A stretch of DNA of 64,000 bases from Oxobacter pfennigii (lineage in GTDB: Bacteria > Bacillota > Clostridia > Clostridiales > Oxobacteraceae), in the NCBI RefSeq assembly GCF_001317355.1, contig NZ_LKET01000016.1:124001-188000 (forward strand). The letters run 5' to 3'. This document shows, piece by piece, positions 25,627 to 36,544 of the stretch (positions within the stretch are counted from its first letter, which is position 1; each line of letters opens with the position of its first letter). Position numbers and translations under genes: made by a program. The notes beneath the pieces were generated by a model that worked only from the letters and a program-made list of their open reading frames with translations, ran no database searches and was not told where the DNA came from.

Positions 25627-27459
25627 ATGCATCGTACTTTAGAAGAATGTATTATTGACCTTGAAAAAACCGGTCAATTGATAAGGATTCATGAGAAAGT
25701 AGACCCATACCTTGAGATGGCTGCTATACATTTAAAGGTTAATAAAGCTAAGGGTCCGGCACTTTTATTTGAAAATGTAAAAGGTTCAAAATACAGGGCG
25801 GTATCCAATTTATTCGGCACCCTGGAAAGAAGCAAATTCATATTCAGACATACATTAGAGGCCACTAAGGATGTTATCGCAGTACGCAATAATCCTATGA
25901 GCGTATTTAAAAATCCTTTCAGATATATAGGAACTGGTTTGTCAGCCTCAAAGGCTCTTCCTATAAAGAGTTTTAATAATAAGCTTTCCGGATTCAGGGA
26001 AATTCAAATCTCAGACCTTCCTCTAATCCATCATTGGCCTAAAGATGGAGGGGCATTTGTCACACTGCCTCAGGTCTATTCCGAGGATCCGGAAAAACCG
26101 GGAATAATGAACAGCAATTTAGGTATGTACAGGGTTCAGATGACAGGAAATGATTATGTCATAAACAAGGAAGTCGGGCTTCATTATCAAACTCACCGCG
26201 GCATAGGCATTCATCACCATAAAGCTAAGAAAATGGGGAGCACTCTTAAGGTCAGCGTATTTGTAGGAGGGCCCCCTGCCCATACTTTAGCTGCCATAAT
26301 GCCCCTGCCTGAGGGTTTAAGTGAGATGACTTTTGCCGGTTTATTATCAGGACGAAATTTTCGCTACTGCTATAAAGACGGATATCTAATAAGCCTGGAT
26401 GCGGATTTTGTTATAACGGGTGAAATTTATCCCGATGAAACCAAGCCTGAGGGACCCTTCGGTGATCATATAGGATATTACAGCCTGGTCCACGATTTCC
26501 CTGTAATGAAAATTCATAAGGTATATGCCAAGGAAAATGCAATCTGGCCGTTTACAGTCGTAGGACGCCCTCCTCAGGAGGATACCTCCTTTGGAGATTT
26601 GGTACATGAACTGACCGGCCATGCCATAAAATATGAAATTCCGGGGGTTAAGGAAGTCCATGCCGTTGATGCAGCAGGGGTGCACCCCCTATTATTTGCC
26701 ATAGGAAGTGAAAGATATACACCTTTTATGAAAATAAAGCAGCCGGCGGAGCTTCTAACCATTGCCAACAGAATTTTGGGCACAGGGCATGTAAGCCTTG
26801 CTAAATATTTGTTTATTACAGCTGAAGAGGAAAAGGAACTTAATACCCGAAATGAAGTGGAGTTTCTGACTTATATACTGGAGCGTATTGATCTTCACCG
26901 TGACGTCCATTTTCACACCAATACCACAATAGATACGCTGGATTATTCGGGTATGGGATTGAATTCGGGGAGCAAGGTTGTGCTGGCGGCTTATGGAGAT
27001 AAAAAAAGAGAGCTGTGTAAGGATGTGCCTGAGCAGCTTCAAAACTTATCGCAGTTTAAAAACCCACATATGATAATGCCGGGAATAGTAGCCATTGATG
27101 GGTTGGAATTTACTGGCTATAGTGAAGCGCAAACCGAGATTGATAATTTATGCAGGGAGATTTTAGACGGAGGGCCAATTCCTCAATGCCCGGTTATAAT
27201 ACTGTGTGATGACAGCTTGAATTTAAGCAGTGAACTTAACAATTTCTTTTGGGAGACATTCACAAGAAGCAATCCCTCCCATGATATTTACGGAGTTAAC
27301 AGCTATTATGAAAACAAGCACTGGGCATGCGATAACATGATCATAGATGCACGCACCAAGACCCACCATGCTCCAAACTTAATTCCCGACCCCAATGTTG
27401 AAAGGAATATTCAGCGTTTCTTTACCAAGGAAGGCAGCTTAACCAAAATAGAGATATAA
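25627..27459 (+). CDS. UbiD family decarboxylase
   Basis: A 610-aa protein of the UbiD family, which uses prenylated FMN to decarboxylate (or carboxylate) unsaturated or aromatic acids. MHRTLEECIIDLEKTGQLIRI is the usual N-terminus. The catalytic and metal region includes MNSNLGMYRVQ, GIGIHHHKAKKMG and KPEGPFGDHIGYYS, with E275 and D280 in the last. The start at 25627 has GGGGA upstream and fits the family; an in-frame ATG 21 bases earlier has none. No ubiX-like flavin prenyltransferase is nearby. It is about 100 residues longer than E. coli UbiD, like clostridial relatives. The substrate is unknown. Confidence 0.9.
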   Translation: MHRTLEECIIDLEKTGQLIRIHEKVDPYLEMAAIHLKVNKAKGPALLFENVKGSKYRAVSNLFGTLERSKFIFRHTLEATKDVIAVRNNPMSVFKNPFRYIGTGLSASKALPIKSFNNKLSGFREIQISDLPLIHHWPKDGGAFVTLPQVYSEDPEKPGIMNSNLGMYRVQMTGNDYVINKEVGLHYQTHRGIGIHHHKAKKMGSTLKVSVFVGGPPAHTLAAIMPLPEGLSEMTFAGLLSGRNFRYCYKDGYLISLDADFVITGEIYPDETKPEGPFGDHIGYYSLVHDFPVMKIHKVYAKENAIWPFTVVGRPPQEDTSFGDLVHELTGHAIKYEIPGVKEVHAVDAAGVHPLLFAIGSERYTPFMKIKQPAELLTIANRILGTGHVSLAKYLFITAEEEKELNTRNEVEFLTYILERIDLHRDVHFHTNTTIDTLDYSGMGLNSGSKVVLAAYGDKKRELCKDVPEQLQNLSQFKNPHMIMPGIVAIDGLEFTGYSEAQTEIDNLCREILDGGPIPQCPVIILCDDSLNLSSELNNFFWETFTRSNPSHDIYGVNSYYENKHWACDNMIIDARTKTHHAPNLIPDPNVERNIQRFFTKEGSLTKIEI

Positions 27460-27462
27460 AAT

Positions 27463-27487
27463 AAGAACCGGACAATACCGGTTCTTT
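27463..27487 (+). terminator. Terminator after the UbiD-like gene
   Basis: Nine-bp perfect stem AAGAACCGG/CCGGTTCTT with a six-base loop, three bases after the stop codon. Confidence 0.8.
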
Positions 27488-27501
27488 CCATGTTAAAAAA
27501 A

Positions 27502-27669
27502 TTATCTTGATGTTGCGTTTAATTTATCTTTTATTTCTAGACATTTAGGACAATCAACTTTGCCTGTACATTCTATGGATAATTGATGTAATAATAATTC
27601 CCTGCTGTATTTAATTGGTGTCTTTTGAACAGGTACATTGGAAGGTGCTTGTGAATTTTCATTAACCAT
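27502..27669 (-). CDS. 55-aa protein with a Cys motif
   Basis: A short frame beginning MVNENSQAPSNVPVQKTPIK and ending DKLNATSR, with three cysteines in IECTGKVDCPKCLEIKD (C-x6-C-x2-C). ATG 27669 has AAAGGAG nine bases upstream, and the codon use looks like real coding sequence. The N-terminal 20 residues look disordered; the rest is predicted mostly helical by eye. The cysteines could bind a metal. It is not a family I recognise. It converges on the UbiD gene. Confidence 0.6.
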   Translation of the reverse strand: MVNENSQAPSNVPVQKTPIKYSRELLLHQLSIECTGKVDCPKCLEIKDKLNATSR

Positions 27670-27767
27670 AATATCATTCTCCTTTTCCCTAAAATAATAT
27701 TGTTAATATATTAATTATTATAACACAAAATTAACAATCAGTCATATATAGAAAAATAAATTAAATT

Positions 27768-28711
27768 CTATTTTAACATCAAATTACTTGCAGCATCCGT
27801 GCGATATGCATTAATTGCGGGAAGGAGGGAGGCCGCCATCCCAATTAGGGCTGCTGTAATTATAATGACAGGTTCTTTTGCTGAAAAGGTCACAGGCGCA
27901 TAAAGTTATGTATTGTTTTGCATATACATAGCAATTCCTAAAGATAACAAATGTCCGAAAATAAAGCCTGAAATAACCGATATCATGATAATTATAGAGC
28001 TTTCTATAATCACAATTTTAAATATGTCCGAGCTTCCGGCCCCAATAGCCCTTAAAATTGCATTTTCTCTGGACCGCAAAAGAATGGACCAGCTTAGAGA
28101 TATTACTATTGTAATTATTGCAATAGCCAATACTATATATGAAACAACTGCCAGTACGTCTTCACTTTGTCCAAGCATATCAAATATATTTGCCATTACT
28201 GCCCCGGGAAAGGCAGCCTGAGCGTCTTTGCCGCTATTAATCTCCCATACTGCACGTTCACAATCCATTACATGTTCCTGTTTATCAATGGAAGCTCCTT
28301 CAACCATGAGGAAGAAGCTGTTTTCGTTTTTACTTAATATATCGAGGGATTTCTTGGTCATATCCCACAGCATGGGTTGATCGGGATAATTCTTTAATAC
28401 ATCCGGGCTTTTTTCAATAGCTTTATCTATATAAACGTTTATGGTGGTGTTATGGAAAAGCCCTAATAACTGATTGGTTTTGGAAGTGTCCACATTTTTT
28501 AATTCCTGTGCGTTTCCTACAAATTCGTATCCTTCTTTTTCAAAGTCGCCTATCAAGTCTCTTTCATCCGTACGTTTTGAACCGGGTACCGATTTAGGCC
28601 AGAACCATTGAGCTCCACCGCCTAAAATTACGTCGGGGCGTTGCGGGGTATTGAACATCTGATTTGAGATTTCTACCATATTTGAGCGCTGGGGAATATG
28701 AACAAATTATA
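27768..28711 (-). pseudogene. Chimeric remnant: alkaline phosphatase joined to FtsX/MacB-type permease
   Basis: The frame on the minus strand has two unrelated parts. The first ~145 codons (from 28711, ATG at 28679) match the middle of an alkaline phosphatase: RPDVILGGGAQWFWP, FFLMVEGASIDKQEH. The N-terminal part with the catalytic nucleophile is missing. The second part is the C-terminal end of an FtsX/MacB-type permease: LRSRENAILRAIGAGSSDIFK and membrane helices. That part is cut by TAA at 27906-27908, yet the same frame continues to 27768 with GMAASLLPAINAYRTDAASN, the normal permease end. A deletion joining two genes, followed by a nonsense change, explains it. It is unlikely to make a working product. 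Confidence 0.8.
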
Positions 28712-28920
28712 TTAAGAAGGTTAATGGATAGTAAAATTTGAATTAACCAATGTTAATTTATGGAAAATACTTTTGCGATTTTCAGAGTGCAATTAATGGT
28801 GATTTATAAATATTAATATCGATTCATGGTTGCATTCATGTGTCTAAAAACATAAAGTAATGTAGAAAGACTATAATGTATAAGTTATATATGCAGTTAT
28901 ATAGGATTTTTTCGATATAA

Positions 28921-30654
<1,734 letters not shown>

Positions 30655-30711
30655 GCCTGTTAATCTATTTTCAGGTGATGATAGAATTTATATGAAATTC
30701 AGCTTGTATAA

Positions 30712-30740
30712 AAAAGGATGCTTTTATAAAGTATCCTTTT
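30712..30740 (+). terminator. Terminator after the collagen-like gene
   Basis: Stem AAAAGGATGC/GTATCCTTTT with one wobble and a nine-base loop, 58 bases after the stop. Its arms resemble the terminators at 57003 and 59098. Confidence 0.7.
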
Positions 30741-30902
30741 CATTTAGCTTTAAATCTAAAATAATGTCGGCCAATATACCAAATGTCTTTAAAATAAAAT
30801 GTTTGTAGAATCCCTTCTTAACAACAATCCTGCAATATCATACTATACCTCATGCTAATTAAAAAGTATAATTCATAAAAAATACAATCAAGGGGGGTTC
30901 TC

Positions 30903-31499
30903 ATGAACGTTATAGCTTTTCTAATATACTGTGTTATAGTAACATTTACACCTGGGCCTACGAATATTGCCATCTTATCCATAGCACATAATTTCAAGAT
31001 TAATAAAGCATTTCAATATGTATTGGGAGCAGCAGCTGCCTTGGGTACACTGCTTGCTGCTTCTGTTATTCTGAACAGTGTACTTGCAGTGATTGTGCCG
31101 AAAATTCTGATTGTGATGCAGATAATAGGAAGTCTTTATATGCTCTACCTTGCGTATCAAGTATCCAAAATGGATGTGGCAGGGGATATCACCAAACAAA
31201 CCGCTACATTTATGTCCGGATTTTTAATGCAATTTGTAAACCCTAAAGTTTGGGTATTTACAATGACTGTTATTCCGAGCTATGTTATGCCATATTATAA
31301 ATCGTTGCATATGTTATTGATATTTGTTTTAGCTATAACAACTATTGCCCTTTCAGCCCTTGCAACGTGGGCATTTTTCGGCACGGTTTTCAAGAAATTT
31401 TTGCAAAAATATCAAAAGCCCGTTAATATAACATTAGCGATATTATTAATTTATTCAGCGATAGAGGTATCAGGAATAGTTGAGATAATTAGAAGGTGA
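30903..31499 (+). CDS. LysE/RhtB family exporter
   Basis: A 198-aa membrane protein with about six helices and the family motif FTPGPTNIAILSIAHNF at residues ~17-33, plus FLMQFVNPKVWVF at ~107-119. LysE/RhtB proteins export amino acids or related small molecules using the proton gradient. ATG 30903 follows AAGGGGGG. The AraC gene begins six bases after it, so the pair is an operon and the regulator probably senses the exported compound. Confidence 0.88.
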   Translation: MNVIAFLIYCVIVTFTPGPTNIAILSIAHNFKINKAFQYVLGAAAALGTLLAASVILNSVLAVIVPKILIVMQIIGSLYMLYLAYQVSKMDVAGDITKQTATFMSGFLMQFVNPKVWVFTMTVIPSYVMPYYKSLHMLLIFVLAITTIALSALATWAFFGTVFKKFLQKYQKPVNITLAILLIYSAIEVSGIVEIIRR

Positions 31500-31505
31500 A
31501 TTCAT

Positions 31506-32282
31506 ATGGAGAAATTTGTATATAAAAAGTCGGCAGGGATTACTGCATTATCTGCAAGTTTTGCCGATTTCAAATATAAAAAGCACTGCCATGAAGAATA
31601 TGCTCTTGGTGTAACATTGCGCGGCGTTCAGCAGTATAACATGGATGGAAGTTTACAATCATCATATCAGGATGGGGTTATGCTCTTTAATCCGGAACAG
31701 GTACATGATGGAAGCTCGCAGGATAAGTCTGGTGTTGATTATGTAATGGCTTATATCAACCCTAAGTTGTTTTTGGAGATACTTGGAAAAAGGGATTTAG
31801 TAAGGTTTTCATCTCCTATCGTATATAATTACAGGCTTGAGCAAAGCATATTAAACCTGATAAATGCCATATTCAGAGACGAAGATGAATCTATGTGCAG
31901 CGAGTTACTTTTAACTCTTGTGGATAATTTTTCTCAAACAGAAATCAGTAAATGGTTTAAAAAAAATAATATTCTTATCAAAAAAGCAAAAGAAATGATA
32001 TACTTCAATTTAGGAAATGTGTTAAGGATTGATGACATTTGCAGAGAATTAGATATGTCAAAATTCCAGTTCATCAGGGCCTTTAAAGCTAACACAGGGA
32101 TTTCTCCATACCAATTTTTTTTAAACTGTAAAGTTGAACATGCCAAGCAATTAATAGAAAAAAACAAAGACATATATTTTGCAGTGACCGAATGCGGATT
32201 TGTAGATTTAACCCATTTAAACAGGCATTTTAAAAGCATATATGGTATAACAGCATTTGAATATATGTCAGACATTAGATGA
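31506..32282 (+). CDS. AraC family transcriptional regulator
   Basis: A 258-aa protein: N-terminal cupin-type sensor (KKHCHEEYALGVTLRGVQQY, residues ~24-43) and C-terminal pair of helix-turn-helix motifs (RIDDICRELDMSKFQFIRAF and the recognition region VTECGFVDLTHLNRHFKSIYG). ATG 31506 has AAGGTGA upstream. It is cotranscribed with the LysE-type exporter. The architecture matches regulators that control their own exporter. Confidence 0.9.
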   Translation: MEKFVYKKSAGITALSASFADFKYKKHCHEEYALGVTLRGVQQYNMDGSLQSSYQDGVMLFNPEQVHDGSSQDKSGVDYVMAYINPKLFLEILGKRDLVRFSSPIVYNYRLEQSILNLINAIFRDEDESMCSELLLTLVDNFSQTEISKWFKKNNILIKKAKEMIYFNLGNVLRIDDICRELDMSKFQFIRAFKANTGISPYQFFLNCKVEHAKQLIEKNKDIYFAVTECGFVDLTHLNRHFKSIYGITAFEYMSDIR

Positions 32283-32346
32283 AGCGTTAACATGATTTTT
32301 ATATCTATATATTTGGAATGAATAATAAAATAAATTTTTGCAAGAA

Positions 32347-32384
32347 GTTGAGCCGGTTAGCTTTAAATGGCTCAACCTTTTTTT
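32347..32384 (+). terminator. Terminator after lysE-araC
   Basis: Stem GTTGAGCC/GGCTCAAC with a 14-base loop and then seven T. Confidence 0.85.
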
Positions 32385-32459
32385 GTTTCGGTTAAATTCT
32401 AAAAGTATTTAAATTATATAGATAATCTGTTCAAAGTATATATAAAAATAAAAAATATA

Positions 32460-32507
32460 TTGACCACTGGTCACTAAAATGTTATTATCATGCTAACCGC
32501 TGGTCAA
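32460..32507 (+). promoter_or_regulatory. Promoter with overlapping operator dyads upstream of tetR
   Basis: A strong promoter is visible: TTGACC at 32460-32465, a 17-base spacer, and TATTAT at 32483-32488. The -35 box lies within a perfect 13-bp palindrome, TGACCACTGGTCA (32461-32473). A second related half-dyad, CCGCTGGTCAA (32497-32507), lies just past the -10 box. A repressor bound at both would cover the promoter, so autoregulation by the TetR gene downstream is the natural reading. Confidence 0.7.
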
Positions 32508-32531
32508 TATAACAATAAGGAGGTAAAACTC

Positions 32532-33161
32532 ATGCCTTTACAGCTTTATGATAAAGAAAAAATCTTAGACGCTTGCTTTGATGTGTTTTCCCGTCATGGA
32601 TATGTTAATACCTCGACCACGATGCTGGCGGAGGCGGCTGGCATATCCAAGGCACTAATCTTTCACCATTTTAAGAGCAAGAAAGAATTGTATCTCAGTG
32701 TCTTGGACAGATGCATCGAAAAAGGAAGGATTGAAATGGGTTTTGATACACTGTTGGAACATCAGGATTTTTTTGAGGCAAAAGAAAAATTCAGCGTCAT
32801 CAAATTCCATTATTACAAAAAAAATTCCGGCCTGATGAGAATTATGCAAGAAGCTTTTTATGCGACGCCGGATGAACTTAAAATGGAGATTCAAGATAAG
32901 TATGGAGTGCTTCTTGCAAATAATGAAAAAGAATGGAAACGATTATTTAAAAAGGTCCCACTTAGAAAAGGCGTGGACCGTGAGCAGGCTTTCAGACTGG
33001 TTATGCTCACACTGGATTATTTTGATGACAAGTTTTTATTAGAATTAGATAATAACCATGACTTGGAAGAAGCGTATCTTCGAAATTTTCTTGAAGAAAG
33101 GAAAAATTTTCTTTCTATGATTCGATTTGGAATTGAAAAGCAAAAGGAGGAACTTTCATGA
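32532..33161 (+). CDS. TetR family transcriptional regulator
   Basis: A 209-aa regulator. The HTH lies in residues ~8-50 (ILDACFDVFSRHGYVNTSTT, EAAGISKALIFHHFKSKKEL); the remainder is the ligand-binding and dimerisation domain. The start is ATG 32532 with AAGGAGG ten bases upstream; an earlier in-frame ATG at 32490 falls inside the operator region. Its stop overlaps the start of the phosphotransferase gene (ATGA), so the two form one operon under the palindromic operator at 32461. The arrangement resembles yvkB-yvkC of Bacillus subtilis. Confidence 0.9.
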   Translation: MPLQLYDKEKILDACFDVFSRHGYVNTSTTMLAEAAGISKALIFHHFKSKKELYLSVLDRCIEKGRIEMGFDTLLEHQDFFEAKEKFSVIKFHYYKKNSGLMRIMQEAFYATPDELKMEIQDKYGVLLANNEKEWKRLFKKVPLRKGVDREQAFRLVMLTLDYFDDKFLLELDNNHDLEEAYLRNFLEERKNFLSMIRFGIEKQKEELS

Positions 33162-35515
33162 CAAATATAGTAAAAAGATTTAAGGATTTGACTCCTGAAT
33201 TCCAGGCTTTTGCAGGCGGGAAAGGCAGTATGCTGGCCAAAATGTTTCAGAGCGGATATCCGGTACCGGAAGGTTTTGTTGTTTTGCCATCAGCTTTCGA
33301 GGAAGAAAAGCTGAATAAAGAAGCTTGGGACGAGATACTTATTTTCCTTAACACAATCAGAAAGGGCAATAAAGGGGCGCTGTTTGCAGTGCGGTCATCT
33401 GCTTTAAGCGAAGATTCAACTCAAGCCTCTTTTGCAGGTGAATTTGAGACCGTACTCAATGTAGAGACAGATGAAAAGGTTATGGAAGCCATCTATACAG
33501 TTTTCAGATCAAGACAGTCAAAGAGGGTAAAGGTATACAGCTCTGTTCAAGGTATTGAGCAATCTCATCAAATTGCCGTAGTTGTGCAGTTGATGGTGCC
33601 TTCTGAAATTTCAGGGGTATTATTTACCGCTGACCCTATAACAGGCAGTTTTGCAAACATGATAGGTAATTATATACATGGGTTGGGAGAACAGCTTGTT
33701 TCCGGAGAAGTAAATGCACATGACTTCAAATTAAATAGGCCGAAGGGAAAATATGACGGTCCTGATGAGTTTAAGAAGTATGCCAGCAACCTCTATAAAT
33801 ATGCGGCAAGGCTTGAGAAGGAATTAGGAAATCCCCAGGATATTGAATGGGCTGTGGCAAGAGGGAAATTATACATTTTACAGGCAAGACCTATAACTAC
33901 TTTAACAATAGGTAATTTGGATACCTATCAAATAAACGAAAGCTTGGCAGGGGATGCTCTTTGGGTAAATACCAATGTGGGAGAAGCAATCCCAGATGTT
34001 GTCACACCACTTACCTGGAGTATAGTCAGGACTCTGGATATAGAATCCGGTTTTGTCCCGGGGTATTATCTATGGTCTGGCAACATATGCGGAAGGATAT
34101 ATTCAAATATCAGTCAAAGGTTATCAGCTATTACCGCATTATATGGAAATTCAAAATTAGGTTTAAAAATCCTTGGTGAAGTTTTTGGTCAAATACCGGA
34201 GGGTTTAACTATTCCAGTCTATCCATTTACCAGAATGAATGTAATAAAAGCTATGGTACTGGGAATCAAGTATTACTTTAAAAAGTATAGGGAAATTTCA
34301 AAAGAAATGTCTCAGCACATAGAAAGAACACCGAATTGGTGCGGAATGACAATAGAAAAGATTAAAAAAGTAAATACCAAGGAAGAGCTGATTGCCTTAT
34401 GGAAGCATGAGCTTAAACCCTATAATACCAAGGCATGGTGGGGGTTAATAGTCAGCGGGAGCAACGCCGTAATTGCTTTGGCATTGGGAAAGAAACTTAC
34501 AAAGCTGGTGGGGACCGAAGATGCGAATACCCTTTTGTCCAACCTCAGGGGAAACTCAGAGTTGGCAAGCCTTGGACCGGTCGTAGGTATCTCCAAGATT
34601 ATCAAAGGAGAAATGAGCCGTGAGGAATATTTTAAGCAAAATGGTCATAGAGGTCCCCATGAGTTTGAGCTATCCATACCGGACCCCTCTGAAAATGTAA
34701 ACTGGCTGGAAAGACAGATTGAAGAATTTAAAGAGTCGAATATCGATGTAGAAGGACTTTTACAGAAGCAGCATACTCAATATGAGGCTGCATGGAAGAA
34801 ATTTCAGAAACGTTTTCCTAACAAAGTAAAATGGCTTGAGAAGCAAATAGCAAAAGCGTCGAATGGGGCTCGTGTCAGAGAAGCGGCCCGCTCGGAGTTT
34901 GTAAGGGTATTCAGAGTTATTCGTGCCTTTGCATTAAAGACTGGTGAAATTACAGGAATAGGCGATGATGTTTTTTTCCTCTACATGAATGAAGTAGAAG
35001 ATCTCCTGTCTGATAGGGATGCGAAAATAAAGTATATTCCGGCAAGAAAAGAAAACCATGAAAGATATAAAACTCTGCCGCCGTTTCCATCAGTTATTCG
35101 AGGGCGATTCAACCCTTTCGAATGGGTGAAGGATACCAATAAAAGAATGGACTTCTATAATTCAACCGTGCCAATTGCGATCGCATCTTATTCTGAGACT
35201 CTGAAGGGTTTTGCAGGAGCAGCTGGCAGAGTAGAAGGAACAGTACGCATCCTGTTAACCCCGGAAGAAGGAGAAAAAATTCAGCCGGGAGAAATTTTGG
35301 TTGCCACAACCACTAATGTAGGCTGGACTCCCATTTTCCCTAAGGTTGCAGCGGTAATAACTGATGTAGGTGCACCTTTGTCACATGCTGCTATTGTGGC
35401 TCGAGAGCTTGGCGTTCCAGCTGTCGTGGGATGCGGAAATGCCACAATAAGACTTAAAACTGGGGATAAAGTTCTGGTTGACGGCGGGCAGGGAGTTGTG
35501 CATATACTAAAATAA
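33158..35515 (+). CDS. PEP-synthase-like phosphotransferase of the rifampicin phosphotransferase type
   Basis: A 785-aa protein: an ATP-grasp domain (residues ~1-250; GGKGSMLAKM, AVRSSALSEDSTQASFAGEF, GVLFTADPITG), a ~430-residue middle domain, and a C-terminal swivelling domain with the phospho-histidine H743 in GAPLSHAAIVARELGVPAVV. The large C-terminal PEP/pyruvate barrel of true PEP synthase is absent. This order is that of rifampicin phosphotransferase and YvkC, where the middle domain binds the acceptor. It should use ATP to make AMP, Pi and a phosphorylated substrate. The acceptor here is unknown; a drug or a metabolite are both possible. It overlaps tetR by four bases. Confidence 0.82.
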   Translation: MTNIVKRFKDLTPEFQAFAGGKGSMLAKMFQSGYPVPEGFVVLPSAFEEEKLNKEAWDEILIFLNTIRKGNKGALFAVRSSALSEDSTQASFAGEFETVLNVETDEKVMEAIYTVFRSRQSKRVKVYSSVQGIEQSHQIAVVVQLMVPSEISGVLFTADPITGSFANMIGNYIHGLGEQLVSGEVNAHDFKLNRPKGKYDGPDEFKKYASNLYKYAARLEKELGNPQDIEWAVARGKLYILQARPITTLTIGNLDTYQINESLAGDALWVNTNVGEAIPDVVTPLTWSIVRTLDIESGFVPGYYLWSGNICGRIYSNISQRLSAITALYGNSKLGLKILGEVFGQIPEGLTIPVYPFTRMNVIKAMVLGIKYYFKKYREISKEMSQHIERTPNWCGMTIEKIKKVNTKEELIALWKHELKPYNTKAWWGLIVSGSNAVIALALGKKLTKLVGTEDANTLLSNLRGNSELASLGPVVGISKIIKGEMSREEYFKQNGHRGPHEFELSIPDPSENVNWLERQIEEFKESNIDVEGLLQKQHTQYEAAWKKFQKRFPNKVKWLEKQIAKASNGARVREAARSEFVRVFRVIRAFALKTGEITGIGDDVFFLYMNEVEDLLSDRDAKIKYIPARKENHERYKTLPPFPSVIRGRFNPFEWVKDTNKRMDFYNSTVPIAIASYSETLKGFAGAAGRVEGTVRILLTPEEGEKIQPGEILVATTTNVGWTPIFPKVAAVITDVGAPLSHAAIVARELGVPAVVGCGNATIRLKTGDKVLVDGGQGVVHILK

Positions 35516-35558
35516 TGTCTATAAAAAAGCGGCTGTATAACTTTTAAATAATGATAAT

Positions 35559-35592
35559 AAACCAGGTTAAAAATTGACCTGCTGGTTTTTTA
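35559..35592 (+). terminator. Terminator after the phosphotransferase gene
   Basis: AAACCAGGT pairs with ACC...TGGTTT across a three-base bulge, followed by a T run. Confidence 0.65.
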
Positions 35593-35639
35593 TTTGCCAT
35601 AGGTATTTGACGCTTCATAAAATAGTAATAGTTACAATG

Positions 35640-35765
35640 TATTTTTCATATTGTGGTGATGAGATTCAGGGCGGACAAAGAAGGTATTATAGCATTACAG
35701 GTAAAGGAAAAGGGACATACTTTGAAAACAAGAAAAATTGGGAATATCCGTGTTCTGCTATTTAA
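35640..35765 (+). pseudogene. Remnant of a PadR-type regulator
   Basis: The frame reads CGDEIQGGQRRYYSITGKGK and continues to KKNWEY. This matches the wing and following helix of PadR-family winged-helix regulators (GGRRRKYYxITxKGK). The recognition helix and the rest of the protein are missing, and the sequence before it shows no start with a ribosome site. It is probably a 3' fragment of a lost gene. The rest of the 35516-35876 gap is non-coding. Confidence 0.4.
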
Positions 35766-35836
35766 CATTCGGGTGAATTTATTCAGATTATAACAGATTT
35801 TTGAATTTCGTGGTATTTTATTTAAATAAATATAAA

Positions 35837-35863
35837 AGCTGAAAAGTCAATTACTTTCCAGCT
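35837..35863 (-). terminator. Terminator of the spoVA/DUF1657 operon
   Basis: Eleven-bp stem with one mismatch (AGCTGAAAAGT/ACTTTCCAGCT), followed on the minus strand by a T-rich run, 14 bases after the last gene of the operon. Confidence 0.75.
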
Positions 35864-35876
35864 ATTATTTGCAAAA

Positions 35877-36083
35877 TTACTGCTGCTTGTATTGTGGTTC
35901 TTGCTGCTCTATATACTGCTGCCTTCCCTTTAGTGTCTGCACTGCACCGTCAAAAGTCTGAGCGAGCTGCTGGAAGGTTTGCTTAGCCTGTTTATCCTGA
36001 GTTTCCAGAGCAAAAGTCTTCATGCTTGAGGCGGCGCTTTCGACGCTGGCTATTACCTGCTGCAATTGAGTTGCTACAGTCAT
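35877..36083 (-). CDS. DUF1657 protein, distal copy
   Basis: A 68-aa, all-helical, Gln-rich protein: MTVATQLQQVIASVESAASS at the start and EQQEPQYKQQ at the end. This matches DUF1657, a family of small proteins found almost only in spore formers and often beside spoVA genes. ATG 36083 has AGGAGGTGATAAC just upstream. It is the last gene of the operon and resembles the first (38912-39118). Work on the Bacillus spoVA2mob operon links this family to spore inner-membrane properties; the biochemical role is unclear. Confidence 0.82.
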   Translation of the reverse strand: MTVATQLQQVIASVESAASSMKTFALETQDKQAKQTFQQLAQTFDGAVQTLKGRQQYIEQQEPQYKQQ

Positions 36084-36176
36084 GTTATCACCTCCTTCAA
36101 ACTAATGTTAGGGACACATCTTCTTTTTTAAAGCAATGAAATATGAAGTAGGCGAAGATATGTCCCATGTATTTTT

Positions 36177-36536
36177 CTATCCTTTTGGCTTAAAAATTAA
36201 TGATGCAATAAATGCAAATATTATGGCTGCGGAAATACCTGCGCTTGTAATATCGAAGATTCCGGTAAGAACTCCAATTATGCCCGACCCTTTAGCCTCC
36301 TTTAATGCTCCTTTTACTATGGAGTTTCCAAAGCTGCTAATAGGTACAGATGCTCCTGCTCCTGCAAATTTAATCAAGGGTTCATACCATCCAAGTCCTC
36401 CTAGGATGGCACCTGTAACTACCAGAGTAACCGTAACATGCGCAGGGGTAAGCTTAAGCACATCCAGCATAAGCTGGCCTATAACACATATTGCGCCTCC
36501 CACAACAAAAGCCCATATAAACTTCTCCAAAATCAA
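36177..36536 (-). CDS. spoVAE: Stage V sporulation protein AE
   Basis: A 119-aa membrane protein with four hydrophobic segments and family motifs [39 protein letters not shown] and [14 protein letters not shown]. SpoVA proteins form the channel that loads Ca-dipicolinic acid into the forespore and releases it during germination. The start is TTG 36536 with AAGGTGG upstream. It is eight bases downstream of spoVAD. It corresponds to the SpoVAEb type. Confidence 0.9.
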   Translation of the reverse strand: MILEKFIWAFVVGGAICVIGQLMLDVLKLTPAHVTVTLVVTGAILGGLGWYEPLIKFAGAGASVPISSFGNSIVKGALKEAKGSGIIGVLTGIFDITSAGISAAIIFAFIASLIFKPKG

Positions 36537-36544
36537 TCACCACC

